Positions 8,096 through 16,365 of a stretch of 34,125 nucleotides of DNA are shown in pieces. The position numbers were made by a program, and so were the translations under genes. Location of the stretch: NCBI GenBank assembly GCA_903863885.1, contig CAIPEB010000557.1:1-34125 (forward strand), read 5' to 3'. Under the pieces are notes generated by a model, which searched no databases, was not told the origin of the DNA, and saw nothing but the letters and a program-made list of their open reading frames with translations. Origin of the DNA: an uncultured Planctomycetaceae bacterium (GTDB lineage: Bacteria; Planctomycetota; Planctomycetia; Pirellulales; Pirellulaceae). The number at the start of each line of letters is the position of its first letter. Positions within the stretch are counted from its first letter, which is position 1.

Positions 8096-10294
8096 TCAGG
8101 GCAGGAGACTCTTCCGTCGCAGCAGGAGGCTGTTGGTCACCACCGAGACGCTGCTGGCGGCCATCGCTGCCGCGGCCAACACCGGGGGAACACGAATTCC
8201 CGCCAGCGGAACGAAGACTCCGGCAGCGGCCGGCATCAGCATTACGTTGTACAACAGCGCCCAAACAAGGTTCTGGCGAATCGTCCGCAGGGTCGTCCTC
8301 GCCAGCCGGATCGCCGCGGGCACGCTGCGCAGGTCGGCGCGGGTCAGCACAATCGCGGCCGTTTCGATCGCCACGTCCGCGCCGGATCCCATGGCCACCC
8401 CCAGATCCGCGGCTGCCAGAGCCGGCGCGTCGTTGATGCCATCGCCCACCATCGCGACCAGCTCCCCGCTCTGCTGAAGACGCCGCACTTCGTTCTGCTT
8501 TCCCTCCGGGAGAATCTCCGCAATTATCTCTGTGACCCCAACCTCGCGTGCCACCGATTCAACGCTGATTCGCCGATCTCCCGAGAGCATGACGACACGC
8601 AGCCCCATGCCCAGCAGTTGTTCGACCGCCTCGCGACTCTCCGGCAACACCACGTCCGCAACCGCCAGCATTCCGCAGTATTCCGAGTCTCGTGCAACGA
8701 ACAACAGCGTCCTGCCCTCGTGCCGCATTTGATCGGCAGCCCGCACTACGTCCGCGTCCAGTCCGATATCGTGGCTTTCGAGCAACTGCTCGTTGCCGAC
8801 CAGAATCCGGCGTTTTCCCGCCGAAGCAACCACGCCTTCGCCCGGCCGCACAGTCAGTTGATCGCCCCTCGCGAGAATCAGGCCGGCGCCGCGGGCCTTC
8901 TGGCACACCGCGCGAGCCAGCGGATGGTTGCTCAACTGTTCGGCCGTCGCGGCCAGGCCCAGCAATTCGCTGGCCGTCTTGCCGGGCGCCGGAGATATAC
9001 CAACAACCTCCGGGCGTCCGGCAGTTACCGTGCCGGTCTTGTCGAGCACGACCGCGCTTACCCGCGCCGCCATTTCCAATGCCGCAGCGTCCTTGACGAG
9101 GATCCCCATCTCGGCGCCGCGGCCGCTGGCCACAATGACGGCCGTCGGCGTCGCCAGCCCCAGCGCACACGGACAGGCGATGACGAGTACGGCCACGGCA
9201 CAACTGAGCCCCATCGCTGGATTTCCCGCGATTGCCCAGACGATTCCGGTCGCCAGTGCAATTGCCAGGACGGTCGGGACAAATCGGGCCACCACCCGAT
9301 CCGCCAGTCGCTGCACGTCCGCCTTGGACTGCTGAGCATTCTGTACCAGTGCGATCACCCGGGCCAGGGCCGTCTCTCCGGCCGGCTTGAGCACGCGCGC
9401 CGTCAGCGCCCCCTGGCCGTTGACCGTCCCGGCCAGAATCGTGTCTCCCGGCTTCTTGTCCACGGGGATCGGTTCGCCCGTAAACCAGGATTCATCCACA
9501 TCGCTGTAGCCGGCGACGATTTCTCCGTCCAGCGGCACTCGATCGCCCGGTCGGACCAGCATCGATACTCCGGGGCGCACCTGTTCCAGCGGCACGGCCA
9601 CCCACGCACCGTCACGCTGCACGGTCGCCTGGGATGGCGTCAACGCGAGCAATCGGCGAATCGCCTCCGAAGTTCGGCCTCGAGCGCGCGTCTCAAGATA
9701 TTTTCCAAGTGTGATAAACGTGAGGATCATCCCCGCGTCCAGGAAGCTCATTCCGTGGTGTGAGTGAAACAGTTCCCAAATGCCCGAGATGAATGCCACC
9801 CCCGTGCCGAGGGCAACCAGGGTATCCATGTCAACATCGTGATGTCGCAGTCGCCGCAAGGCTCCCGAAAAATAGGGCCAGCCAACGTAAGCCTGCATCG
9901 GCAGAGCCAGAAGAAACTGCATCCACCGCTGCACGCCAGCGCCGGAAAATAGATGCCCCGCGTAATGTACAACGAGCATCGGGATCAACAGCGTCAGCCC
10001 TGCAATGAACCGCCGCCTCCACGTCCGCAATTCACGGTCCTGACGTTCGGCCAGAGAATCGCCCGCCGAGGCCGGGGAGCAGGCAACGTAGCTGGCCTGG
10101 AACCCGATACGGGTCACCGCGTCGGCCAGATCCTGAGGTGTTGTGTTCCCGCTCACCCGCACCGAGGCCTGCTGGATCGCCAGGTTGACGTGCGCTTCCG
10201 TAACTCCCGGCACAGCCAACAGCGCTGCTTCGACGCGTCCCACGCAGCTCGCGCAGTGCATGCCTTCAACGCTCAGGACGACCGGGTCTTTCAT
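8096..10294 (-). CDS. copA: Cu(+)-exporting P1B-type ATPase
   Basis: A 732-residue metal pump. From the ATG at 10294 it has one N-terminal heavy-metal-associated domain with GMHCASC (Cys14 and Cys17). The actuator-domain TGEP is near 272. The transmembrane metal site is CPC (374-376) in VIACPCALG, the phosphorylated aspartate is in DKTGT (418-422), SNHPLARAV marks the nucleotide domain near 455, and GDGIND is near 617-622. The seventh helix carries the YN and the eighth the MxxSS pattern (AAMAASSVSVV) of Cu(+)-selective P1B-1 pumps, so silver/copper(I) efflux is the likely role. A TTG at 10312 would add six residues; neither start has a strong ribosome site, so I prefer the ATG. No copper regulator or chaperone gene is adjacent. 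Confidence 0.94.
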   Translation of the reverse strand: MKDPVVLSVEGMHCASCVGRVEAALLAVPGVTEAHVNLAIQQASVRVSGNTTPQDLADAVTRIGFQASYVACSPASAGDSLAERQDRELRTWRRRFIAGLTLLIPMLVVHYAGHLFSGAGVQRWMQFLLALPMQAYVGWPYFSGALRRLRHHDVDMDTLVALGTGVAFISGIWELFHSHHGMSFLDAGMILTFITLGKYLETRARGRTSEAIRRLLALTPSQATVQRDGAWVAVPLEQVRPGVSMLVRPGDRVPLDGEIVAGYSDVDESWFTGEPIPVDKKPGDTILAGTVNGQGALTARVLKPAGETALARVIALVQNAQQSKADVQRLADRVVARFVPTVLAIALATGIVWAIAGNPAMGLSCAVAVLVIACPCALGLATPTAVIVASGRGAEMGILVKDAAALEMAARVSAVVLDKTGTVTAGRPEVVGISPAPGKTASELLGLAATAEQLSNHPLARAVCQKARGAGLILARGDQLTVRPGEGVVASAGKRRILVGNEQLLESHDIGLDADVVRAADQMRHEGRTLLFVARDSEYCGMLAVADVVLPESREAVEQLLGMGLRVVMLSGDRRISVESVAREVGVTEIIAEILPEGKQNEVRRLQQSGELVAMVGDGINDAPALAAADLGVAMGSGADVAIETAAIVLTRADLRSVPAAIRLARTTLRTIRQNLVWALLYNVMLMPAAAGVFVPLAGIRVPPVLAAAAMAASSVSVVTNSLLLRRKSLLP

Positions 10295-10505
10295 CGGCTT
10301 CGGAACTTTCAATTCAGGCGGCGACTTCCCGACCAGAGGTCTGTTGAAGAATACCAGATTCCACGGGCGACTTTCTTCGTCCGCAGCACGGTTTGCTTGA
10401 ACGGTCGCGTGTTTTCCATCAGGCTACTGAAGTTCGGCTAGCCCCGCCGCAGCCCCAGCGTCACAATGTGCTTCAAACATTCTTGCGGAATTGTGAGGAA
10501 GGACA

Positions 10506-11801
10506 ATGATCGCGGAGGTCGTCTCCATCGGCGATGAAATCACCAGCGGCCAACGACTGGATACCAACAGCCAGTGGCTCAGCCAGCAACTGGGCGAATG
10601 CGGCATACGCGCTGCCTATCACACGACAGTCGGAGACGATCTGGCCGCCAACGTACGGGTGTTCCGCGAAGCCATTCAGCGCGCCGACATCGTGATCTCC
10701 ACGGGCGGCCTCGGGCCAACGGCCGACGACCTGACCCGCGAGGCACTTGCCGAAACAACGGGGCGACCATTGCGTCTTGATTCGACGGCGCTGTCCCAGA
10801 TCCGGGCGTTGTTCACGAGGCGGAAGCGTGAAATGCCGGAGCGGAACGCCGTGCAGGCCATGTTCCCGGAGACGAGCCGGGTCATCCCGAATCTCAACGG
10901 CACCGCGCCTGGCATCGATCTTTCCGTCGCCCGCCCGGACCGCAGTCCGAGTCGCATTTTCGCGTTGCCGGGAGTTCCGGCGGAAATGCGCGAGATGTGG
11001 AAGCACAGCGTTGCGCCCGCGATCGCCGAGATGCTGGGACCGTCGAGGCATGTCATCCGGCATCACTGCATCAAGTGCTTCGGAGTCGGCGAGAGCGAAC
11101 TGGAACGTATGCTGCCCGACATGATCCGGCGCGGACGCATCCCCACCGTCGGCATCACAGCCAGCAAAGCAACCCTGACCCTGCGTGTCTCCGCTGAAGC
11201 GGCATCGGATGAGGCGTTTCATACTCTGTGTGCACCGACCGTCAAGACAATTCGCGAGCTGCTCGGGTCCTTGATCTTCTCCGAAGACGACCGCGAGGAA
11301 CTACAGCACGTCGTCGTTCGGCTTCTGGCGCAACAGCACAAGTCGCTGGCAACTGTCGAATTCGGTTCCGGCGGACTCCTCTCCCAATGGCTGACCGATG
11401 CCGATACCAATGGCCGCGTGTATCGAGGGGGCATCGTGTTGCCGACCGGCACAGCCGTTTTGTCGAATCCGAATCAAGTCCCCGCAGCAACGACGAACCT
11501 GCGGCGGACGTATTTTCCGCCAGGCACAGACGAAGCGTCGGCCACCGGCGAATATGCAGAGACGGCGAGGTCGCTGCTCGACGCGGATTACGCGTTGGTC
11601 ATTGGTTCCTTCCCGCAAAGCGACTCGGCCGACCAGAAGCCGGGCAATGTGTACCTGGGGCTCGCATCGCCGCACGGCTGCAAAGTCCACTGCCATCCGT
11701 TCGCAGGACACCCCGAATTGCTCCGCGAACGCACGCTTAAACTGGCGCTGAATGCGCTGCGGCTCGAACTCGAATCGGCGGACATCGCACCGCCGCGATG
11801 A
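10506..11801 (+). CDS. cinA: CinA-like protein with degenerate deamidase domain
   Basis: A 431-residue two-domain protein of the CinA family. Residues 1-170 are the molybdopterin-binding-like (COG1058) domain with STGGLGPTADDLT (65-77) and FALPGVPAEM (152-161), both well conserved. The C-terminal part aligns with the PncC-type NMN amidohydrolase domain, but its signature ESCTGG reads EFGSGG (285-290), and the later TGIAGPGG segment is replaced by IGSFPQSDS (366-374). The deamidase half is therefore probably inactive or altered. GAGGAAGGAC gives a strong ribosome site before the ATG. Family roles discussed are NMN recycling and ADP-ribose pyrophosphatase activity; only the N-terminal function is supported here. 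It converges on the HEAT-repeat gene with 19 bp between. Confidence 0.85.
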   Translation: MIAEVVSIGDEITSGQRLDTNSQWLSQQLGECGIRAAYHTTVGDDLAANVRVFREAIQRADIVISTGGLGPTADDLTREALAETTGRPLRLDSTALSQIRALFTRRKREMPERNAVQAMFPETSRVIPNLNGTAPGIDLSVARPDRSPSRIFALPGVPAEMREMWKHSVAPAIAEMLGPSRHVIRHHCIKCFGVGESELERMLPDMIRRGRIPTVGITASKATLTLRVSAEAASDEAFHTLCAPTVKTIRELLGSLIFSEDDREELQHVVVRLLAQQHKSLATVEFGSGGLLSQWLTDADTNGRVYRGGIVLPTGTAVLSNPNQVPAATTNLRRTYFPPGTDEASATGEYAETARSLLDADYALVIGSFPQSDSADQKPGNVYLGLASPHGCKVHCHPFAGHPELLRERTLKLALNALRLELESADIAPPR

Positions 11802-11820
11802 ACTGTGTCTGACAGAGGCG

Positions 11821-13662
11821 CTACTGCGTGAGCGGTTCGAGAAACCAGTTGACCTCGTAGTTGATCAAGGGCGGGAGTTGAGGCGGCTTTTCGCCGGTGA
11901 TCTGCTCGACCGCCCACAGGCACGCCGTGCCGACCGGCGAGTAAGGGTTATCGAGCTGAGCGAACCGGCGCAAGTCTTCGACCTTGCTCTTGGCCTTCAT
12001 GCGTCCCAACCCGATTGCGCACATGTATCGCACCGGATTGAGTTCGGGGGGCGTGGAACCGATATCCGCAAGCCGTTCTGCGAACTGGTTCACGTATTTG
12101 CAGTCAGGCTGGTTCTCGTAGAGATATGCCAAAGCCCAGCAGGCGCCCTGGCGGGCTTCGATGCCCACCATGGCCTTTGGCACGAGTTGCGCCATCAGCG
12201 GTTCAGCTTCCCGATAGCGATGCTGCCCGTACCATTGAAATAGCTGGCTCAACTGCTTCGACGTATGCAGAGGTGCCAGGCCTTTTCTCATTTCGGGGTA
12301 TGCCACGCTTGCGTATTCAAGCGATTTGGGAAGCGTCTCGGCCACGTCGAGTTTTCGCAGCGCCCACGCCGCCGCGATGGCCGCTTCGCCGCGAGGTTGG
12401 CGCAGCAGTTCAACCAGGCGACCGGCGGCCGGTTTGTGATCCAATGCCCCAAGCACCAGCGATGCCTGCTCGCAGCCACGCCACGAATCCTGTTTCAGGA
12501 CGAGCATCGACTTTTCGAGAACCGTGGACTTGAGCGCGTCGCGTTTGCCCCAATCGGCAAACAAAGTGGCGACACGCCGCCGGATCGTCGGGTTGCGGTC
12601 ATCCAGATGCGGATGCAGGCGATCGACGGCATCCGGATCTTCCTGTGTCGCGATGATCGAAACGGCAATGGCGCGGACTCCTGCGTCGCCGCTGGCGAGC
12701 GACGCACGGGACTGCACGCGAGCAGCCGCCAAATCGATTTCCGATAGGCGGTGCAGAGCGGGCGCTGCAACCACCGGGTCATTGTCGGCGGACAATTGCT
12801 GGCACAGTTCGATGGCTCGAGCATCACCCTGCCGCTCGAGCAACTGGGCCGCGAGCAATCGCGAAAACTGGCCCTCAGCGCCGGGAACAGCCGCGAGTTC
12901 CTTGGCCAGATCGACAAGGCCCGAGTCGCGTATGTTTCCCAGCGCTCGCGCCACGGCCAAGCGGAATGGCCGTTCCGCCCCCGTCTGCCGCACGATTGCC
13001 TGAAGCGGCTCGACGGCCTTCTCCTCGCGGACCTGCCCCAATGATTCGGCGGCCAACAGGCGGAGCAGGCGAGGCGTCCGGTCATCTGCCAGCCGGGCGA
13101 GCCAACGTTCCCGGTACGGTTTGTAGTCCCAGGACGCCAGCGCCGGTTCCACGATCGCGCACATCAGCACATCGCCGGTTTCGGCCGCTTTTTCCAGATC
13201 GGCAGCCGCCGAACGGGCGTTGACCGTGACAAGCGCCTGCGCGGCAGCGCGGCGCACCACCGGATCATCGTCCTTTTCCAGCACGACCGTGAGCGGTCCG
13301 ATCGTGCTCTCCAGCCCCTGCATGCCGCGTCCGAACGCGAGCGAAATCGTCCCCGCGGTCAATCGCCGGATTTCCGAGTCGGGCCGTTTGAGAGCCGCCA
13401 GCCAGAGTTTTTCCAATTCGGGCGAAAACTTGGAAATCGACGGCGGATACGTGAGCAGCGGATCCTGCATCATCACATCGTCAACCGCCAGTTCGGCGCC
13501 GGCCAGCATTCCGCCGGGAGCGCTGCACGCGATCCACATCCACGCCGCAGCGCACAGCAGGACCTTCACGGTATACCGCATCGCCGTCGGCGCCGCGCCG
13601 GCCAAGACTGTCAACCGCCGTACCAACGAAGGCACCGGCCACTTATCGGGGGCCGTCGTCAT
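11821..13662 (-). CDS. HEAT-repeat protein, membrane-anchored or secreted
   Basis: A 613-residue protein with a hydrophobic segment at about 33-49 (VKVLLCAAAWMWIAC) acting as signal peptide or anchor. The rest is mostly helical HEAT/PBS-type repeats, recognisable by units such as DDDPVVRRAAAQAL, DDRTPRLLRLLAAESLG and DDRNPTIRRRVATLF. These solenoids mediate protein-protein contacts and carry no catalytic motif I can see. I keep the ATG at 13662, which has GAGAG upstream; the ATG at 13581 (residue 28) begins a neater signal peptide but has no ribosome site. It lies 85 bp downstream of the ABC permease gene on the same strand and may be read through from that operon. Confidence 0.85.
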   Translation of the reverse strand: MTTAPDKWPVPSLVRRLTVLAGAAPTAMRYTVKVLLCAAAWMWIACSAPGGMLAGAELAVDDVMMQDPLLTYPPSISKFSPELEKLWLAALKRPDSEIRRLTAGTISLAFGRGMQGLESTIGPLTVVLEKDDDPVVRRAAAQALVTVNARSAAADLEKAAETGDVLMCAIVEPALASWDYKPYRERWLARLADDRTPRLLRLLAAESLGQVREEKAVEPLQAIVRQTGAERPFRLAVARALGNIRDSGLVDLAKELAAVPGAEGQFSRLLAAQLLERQGDARAIELCQQLSADNDPVVAAPALHRLSEIDLAAARVQSRASLASGDAGVRAIAVSIIATQEDPDAVDRLHPHLDDRNPTIRRRVATLFADWGKRDALKSTVLEKSMLVLKQDSWRGCEQASLVLGALDHKPAAGRLVELLRQPRGEAAIAAAWALRKLDVAETLPKSLEYASVAYPEMRKGLAPLHTSKQLSQLFQWYGQHRYREAEPLMAQLVPKAMVGIEARQGACWALAYLYENQPDCKYVNQFAERLADIGSTPPELNPVRYMCAIGLGRMKAKSKVEDLRRFAQLDNPYSPVGTACLWAVEQITGEKPPQLPPLINYEVNWFLEPLTQ

Positions 13663-13747
13663 TAGTCACTCTCGAATCGCTAAGAAGTACCAAGAAACCT
13701 GAGACAATTGAACCTCAGCAATCAAGCGAACCGCGAACTTCGACCGA

Positions 13748-15403
13748 TTACAGCGGCTTCAATAGTCTCCGCACCCGCACGACGAATCCCAGCAGGCAGC
13801 AGACGCTCACGACGCCGGCGATCCACCAGCTTGCCGGAAGCAACTCATACTGCGCAAAGCCGGGCATCCCGATAACGCTCAACGCCGCTCCCAGCGGATT
13901 GATCATCAATGCGGCCTCGACCACTGGCCGGCCAAACGGCGCATCGCGGCCCAGCCAGATCAACAAAGGCCCGAGGAAGATCGCCATCAGGACGACGTAC
14001 GTGACGACCGTTGCCGCCGCGGTCCGCGACATCCAGCACCCCACGGCTGAACTCACCGAAAGCGTGTAGACGACCGTCAGCAGCAGACAGATCTGAACCA
14101 CATAGATCTGCAGCCACATCGACGGCTCAATCCAAATCATGATCAGATAGCCCGGTACCGTGGCCATCAGCACGAGCAGCATCGTCCACAGCACACTTGC
14201 CAGTTTGCCGGTCACGATGCGCCAGCCCGCGATCGACGTGGTCTGCAGGAGACTCCAGCCGCCGCTTTCGATCTCGGAACTGACCAGCGGAGCCGCCAGG
14301 CTCGGCGTGATCAGCACGACGAGCACGACCTGCAGCAGCACCATCAGTCCGCCCATCGTCTCGACTCCCCAGTCCACGGTCCCGGTCGTGGCGGCGAGCG
14401 TCATCAGCAGCGAGATGACGGCGCAGGCGGCTATCAGACGCAGCAGCCAATGGAAGCGGCCGAACCGCCGCGTGCGGAATTCCTTCACCATGACGGGGTT
14501 CATGTAAAAGGGAATGCCCGGCTTTCTCCGCTGAGGATCAACCAGGAACACCATGCGCCGAGCCGTGCGAACGGCCAGCCCGCGGTCATCCGTGACTTTC
14601 CCCTGAGCGCGCGAGCGGTCGAACATACGATGGTTCAGTTGGGCCAGAGTTCCCGCGGCCAAAAGGGCCGAGACCAGAATCGCGCCGAACGCAAACCCCT
14701 CCGGTCCCTTGCGTTTCTCCAGCAACCCCTGAGCGCCGACCCCCGCATCTCCCACGATTTCCATTACCGTCGGAACGGGCGAAAGACCCCGCAGCAGCGA
14801 CGCGCCGCGCGCCAGATATCCATCCTTGCCCTGCATCAGGTAGTTCGGGCCGAGCGTCGCGAAGACGAGCGCGAATACGGCCGCATAGGTGACTCGCACC
14901 GACGAATCCGGCGTCTGGGCGTGGCAGCTGACGTACAATCCGACCAGCACGCACTCGAGCATCACCAGCCCCAGCACCAGGTAGAGCGATCCGATGTCGC
15001 GCAGCAAATCAACGCCGCCCATCGCATAGCAGGCCGTGGCTGCGGGCAGACTGGTCGCAAGCAGCAGTACCGCAAAGCCGACCACCCCGAGCACCTTTCC
15101 CAGATAGATCTCGCCCGGTTTCAGCGGCGAATTGAGCAGCAGCAGGAGCGTCCCTTGAATTCGCTCGCGCACCACCGAAACGGCCGGAAACGCAGGCACC
15201 AGCAGAAGGACTCCGCCCAGAAGCCCGTAGGCAAACACTCGGAACACGAGGCGGGACTGGGCGCCGGAAAGATCGACCAGTGCACTCGTGGGCCAGCGAG
15301 CCAGCACCAGCAAGGCGAACAGGGCCGCGGAGACGCAGATCGCCGCTACCGCACGCGGTGTGCGCAGGATACCCGAAAGCTCTCGTTGCAGTATGACAGT
15401 CAT
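13748..15403 (-). CDS. ABC-2 type permease, two halves fused (GldF-like)
   Basis: A 551-residue integral membrane protein made of two similar halves. Each begins with a basic amphipathic stretch (LQRELSGILRTPRAV at 4-18; NPVMVKEFRTRRFGR near 308-322) and continues with about six hydrophobic helices, the layout of ABC-2 export permeases. A single polypeptide could thus supply the whole membrane channel. Its ATG overlaps the ATPase stop by 4 bp (ATGA at 15400-15403), showing translational coupling. The partner ATPase and the upstream GldG-like protein point to an exporter or envelope-remodelling transporter like the Gld ABC complex. The substrate is unknown. Confidence 0.88.
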   Translation of the reverse strand: MTVILQRELSGILRTPRAVAAICVSAALFALLVLARWPTSALVDLSGAQSRLVFRVFAYGLLGGVLLLVPAFPAVSVVRERIQGTLLLLLNSPLKPGEIYLGKVLGVVGFAVLLLATSLPAATACYAMGGVDLLRDIGSLYLVLGLVMLECVLVGLYVSCHAQTPDSSVRVTYAAVFALVFATLGPNYLMQGKDGYLARGASLLRGLSPVPTVMEIVGDAGVGAQGLLEKRKGPEGFAFGAILVSALLAAGTLAQLNHRMFDRSRAQGKVTDDRGLAVRTARRMVFLVDPQRRKPGIPFYMNPVMVKEFRTRRFGRFHWLLRLIAACAVISLLMTLAATTGTVDWGVETMGGLMVLLQVVLVVLITPSLAAPLVSSEIESGGWSLLQTTSIAGWRIVTGKLASVLWTMLLVLMATVPGYLIMIWIEPSMWLQIYVVQICLLLTVVYTLSVSSAVGCWMSRTAAATVVTYVVLMAIFLGPLLIWLGRDAPFGRPVVEAALMINPLGAALSVIGMPGFAQYELLPASWWIAGVVSVCCLLGFVVRVRRLLKPL

Positions 15404-16365
15404 GCGTTCGCTCGCGTCACGGACAGGAACGCGTCCTCCAGGTCTTTCGTCACCTCGCGAAACTGGGCCACCAGGATCTTCGCGTCAATCAGCCGAGCCA
15501 GCATCGCCGCGACTCCCGCGTCCGGCTGATGCGTTTCAAACTGCACCAGGCCCTCACGGGCCCGCTCCACCACGGAAGGGCGTTCCGCCTCTTCGAGCGT
15601 TTTGCGAACCACGCCCGCAGCGTCGGCCACTCGGGCCGGGTCGGCAAGCTGGACCTCGAAGGTTCTCTGCTGCCTCAAGTCGCGCATGATCTCGTCGAGC
15701 GTGCCGAATGCCCGCAGCTTGCCCTGCGTGATGATGGCGATGACGTTACAGATGCGGGCCAGTTCGGGCAGGATGTGGCTGGTCACGATCAGTGCCTTTC
15801 CCATTCCGGCCAAACGGAGCAGCAACTCGCGCATTTCGATCCGCGCCTGGGGATCGAGCCCGTTGGCCGGTTCGTCCAGAATCAGCACCTGCGGATCATG
15901 AAGCAGCGTGCGGGCCACGCCGATTCGCTGCTTCATGCCGTGGCTCAGCGTTTCAACAAACCGGTCCTGCATGTATGTCGATCCGGTCGTGTCGAGCACC
16001 TCCGCGATCCGCCGATTCCGTGCGCTGCGGGGAATGCCGAAAGCCGCACCGAAGAAGTCGAGATACTCGCGGACCCGCATGTTGGAATACGAGCCGAACG
16101 TGTCGGGCATATAGCCGACCAACCGCTTGATCTGCCGCGAATTGCGGACACAGTCCGCGCCGGCGATCCGGGCCCAGCCGCTGGTGGGCCGCATTACTCC
16201 GACGAGAATATTGATCGCAGTCGTCTTGCCCGCGCCGTTGGGACCGATGAAGCCGAGGATCTGGCCGCGGCCGACCGAAATGGTCAGGCCGTCAAGCGCG
16301 GTCAGTTCGCCGAAGCATTTGGTCAGCCCGTTCGTTTGGACGACTGGTTCTGCCACGTCCGTCAT
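15400..16365 (-). CDS. ABC transporter ATP-binding protein (GldA/NatA-like)
   Basis: A 321-residue cytoplasmic ATPase that powers the adjacent permease. It has Walker A GPNGAGKTT (41-49), signature TLSHGMKQR (139-147), Walker B LILDEP (161-166) and the switch His197. The signature is SHGMKQR rather than LSGGQ, as is usual in the CcmA/NatA/GldA exporters. About 90 extra C-terminal residues follow the ATPase core. The frame is open to 16428, but I choose the ATG at 16365 because it overlaps the preceding gene's TGA in an ATGA junction and the family similarity begins just after it. Confidence 0.93.
   Translation of the reverse strand: MTDVAEPVVQTNGLTKCFGELTALDGLTISVGRGQILGFIGPNGAGKTTAINILVGVMRPTSGWARIAGADCVRNSRQIKRLVGYMPDTFGSYSNMRVREYLDFFGAAFGIPRSARNRRIAEVLDTTGSTYMQDRFVETLSHGMKQRIGVARTLLHDPQVLILDEPANGLDPQARIEMRELLLRLAGMGKALIVTSHILPELARICNVIAIITQGKLRAFGTLDEIMRDLRQQRTFEVQLADPARVADAAGVVRKTLEEAERPSVVERAREGLVQFETHQPDAGVAAMLARLIDAKILVAQFREVTKDLEDAFLSVTRANA

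Noticed and set aside
7922-9763. 613-residue plus-strand frame across the copper ATPase
   Set aside because: Gln/Arg/His-rich and antisense to every conserved P-type ATPase motif.
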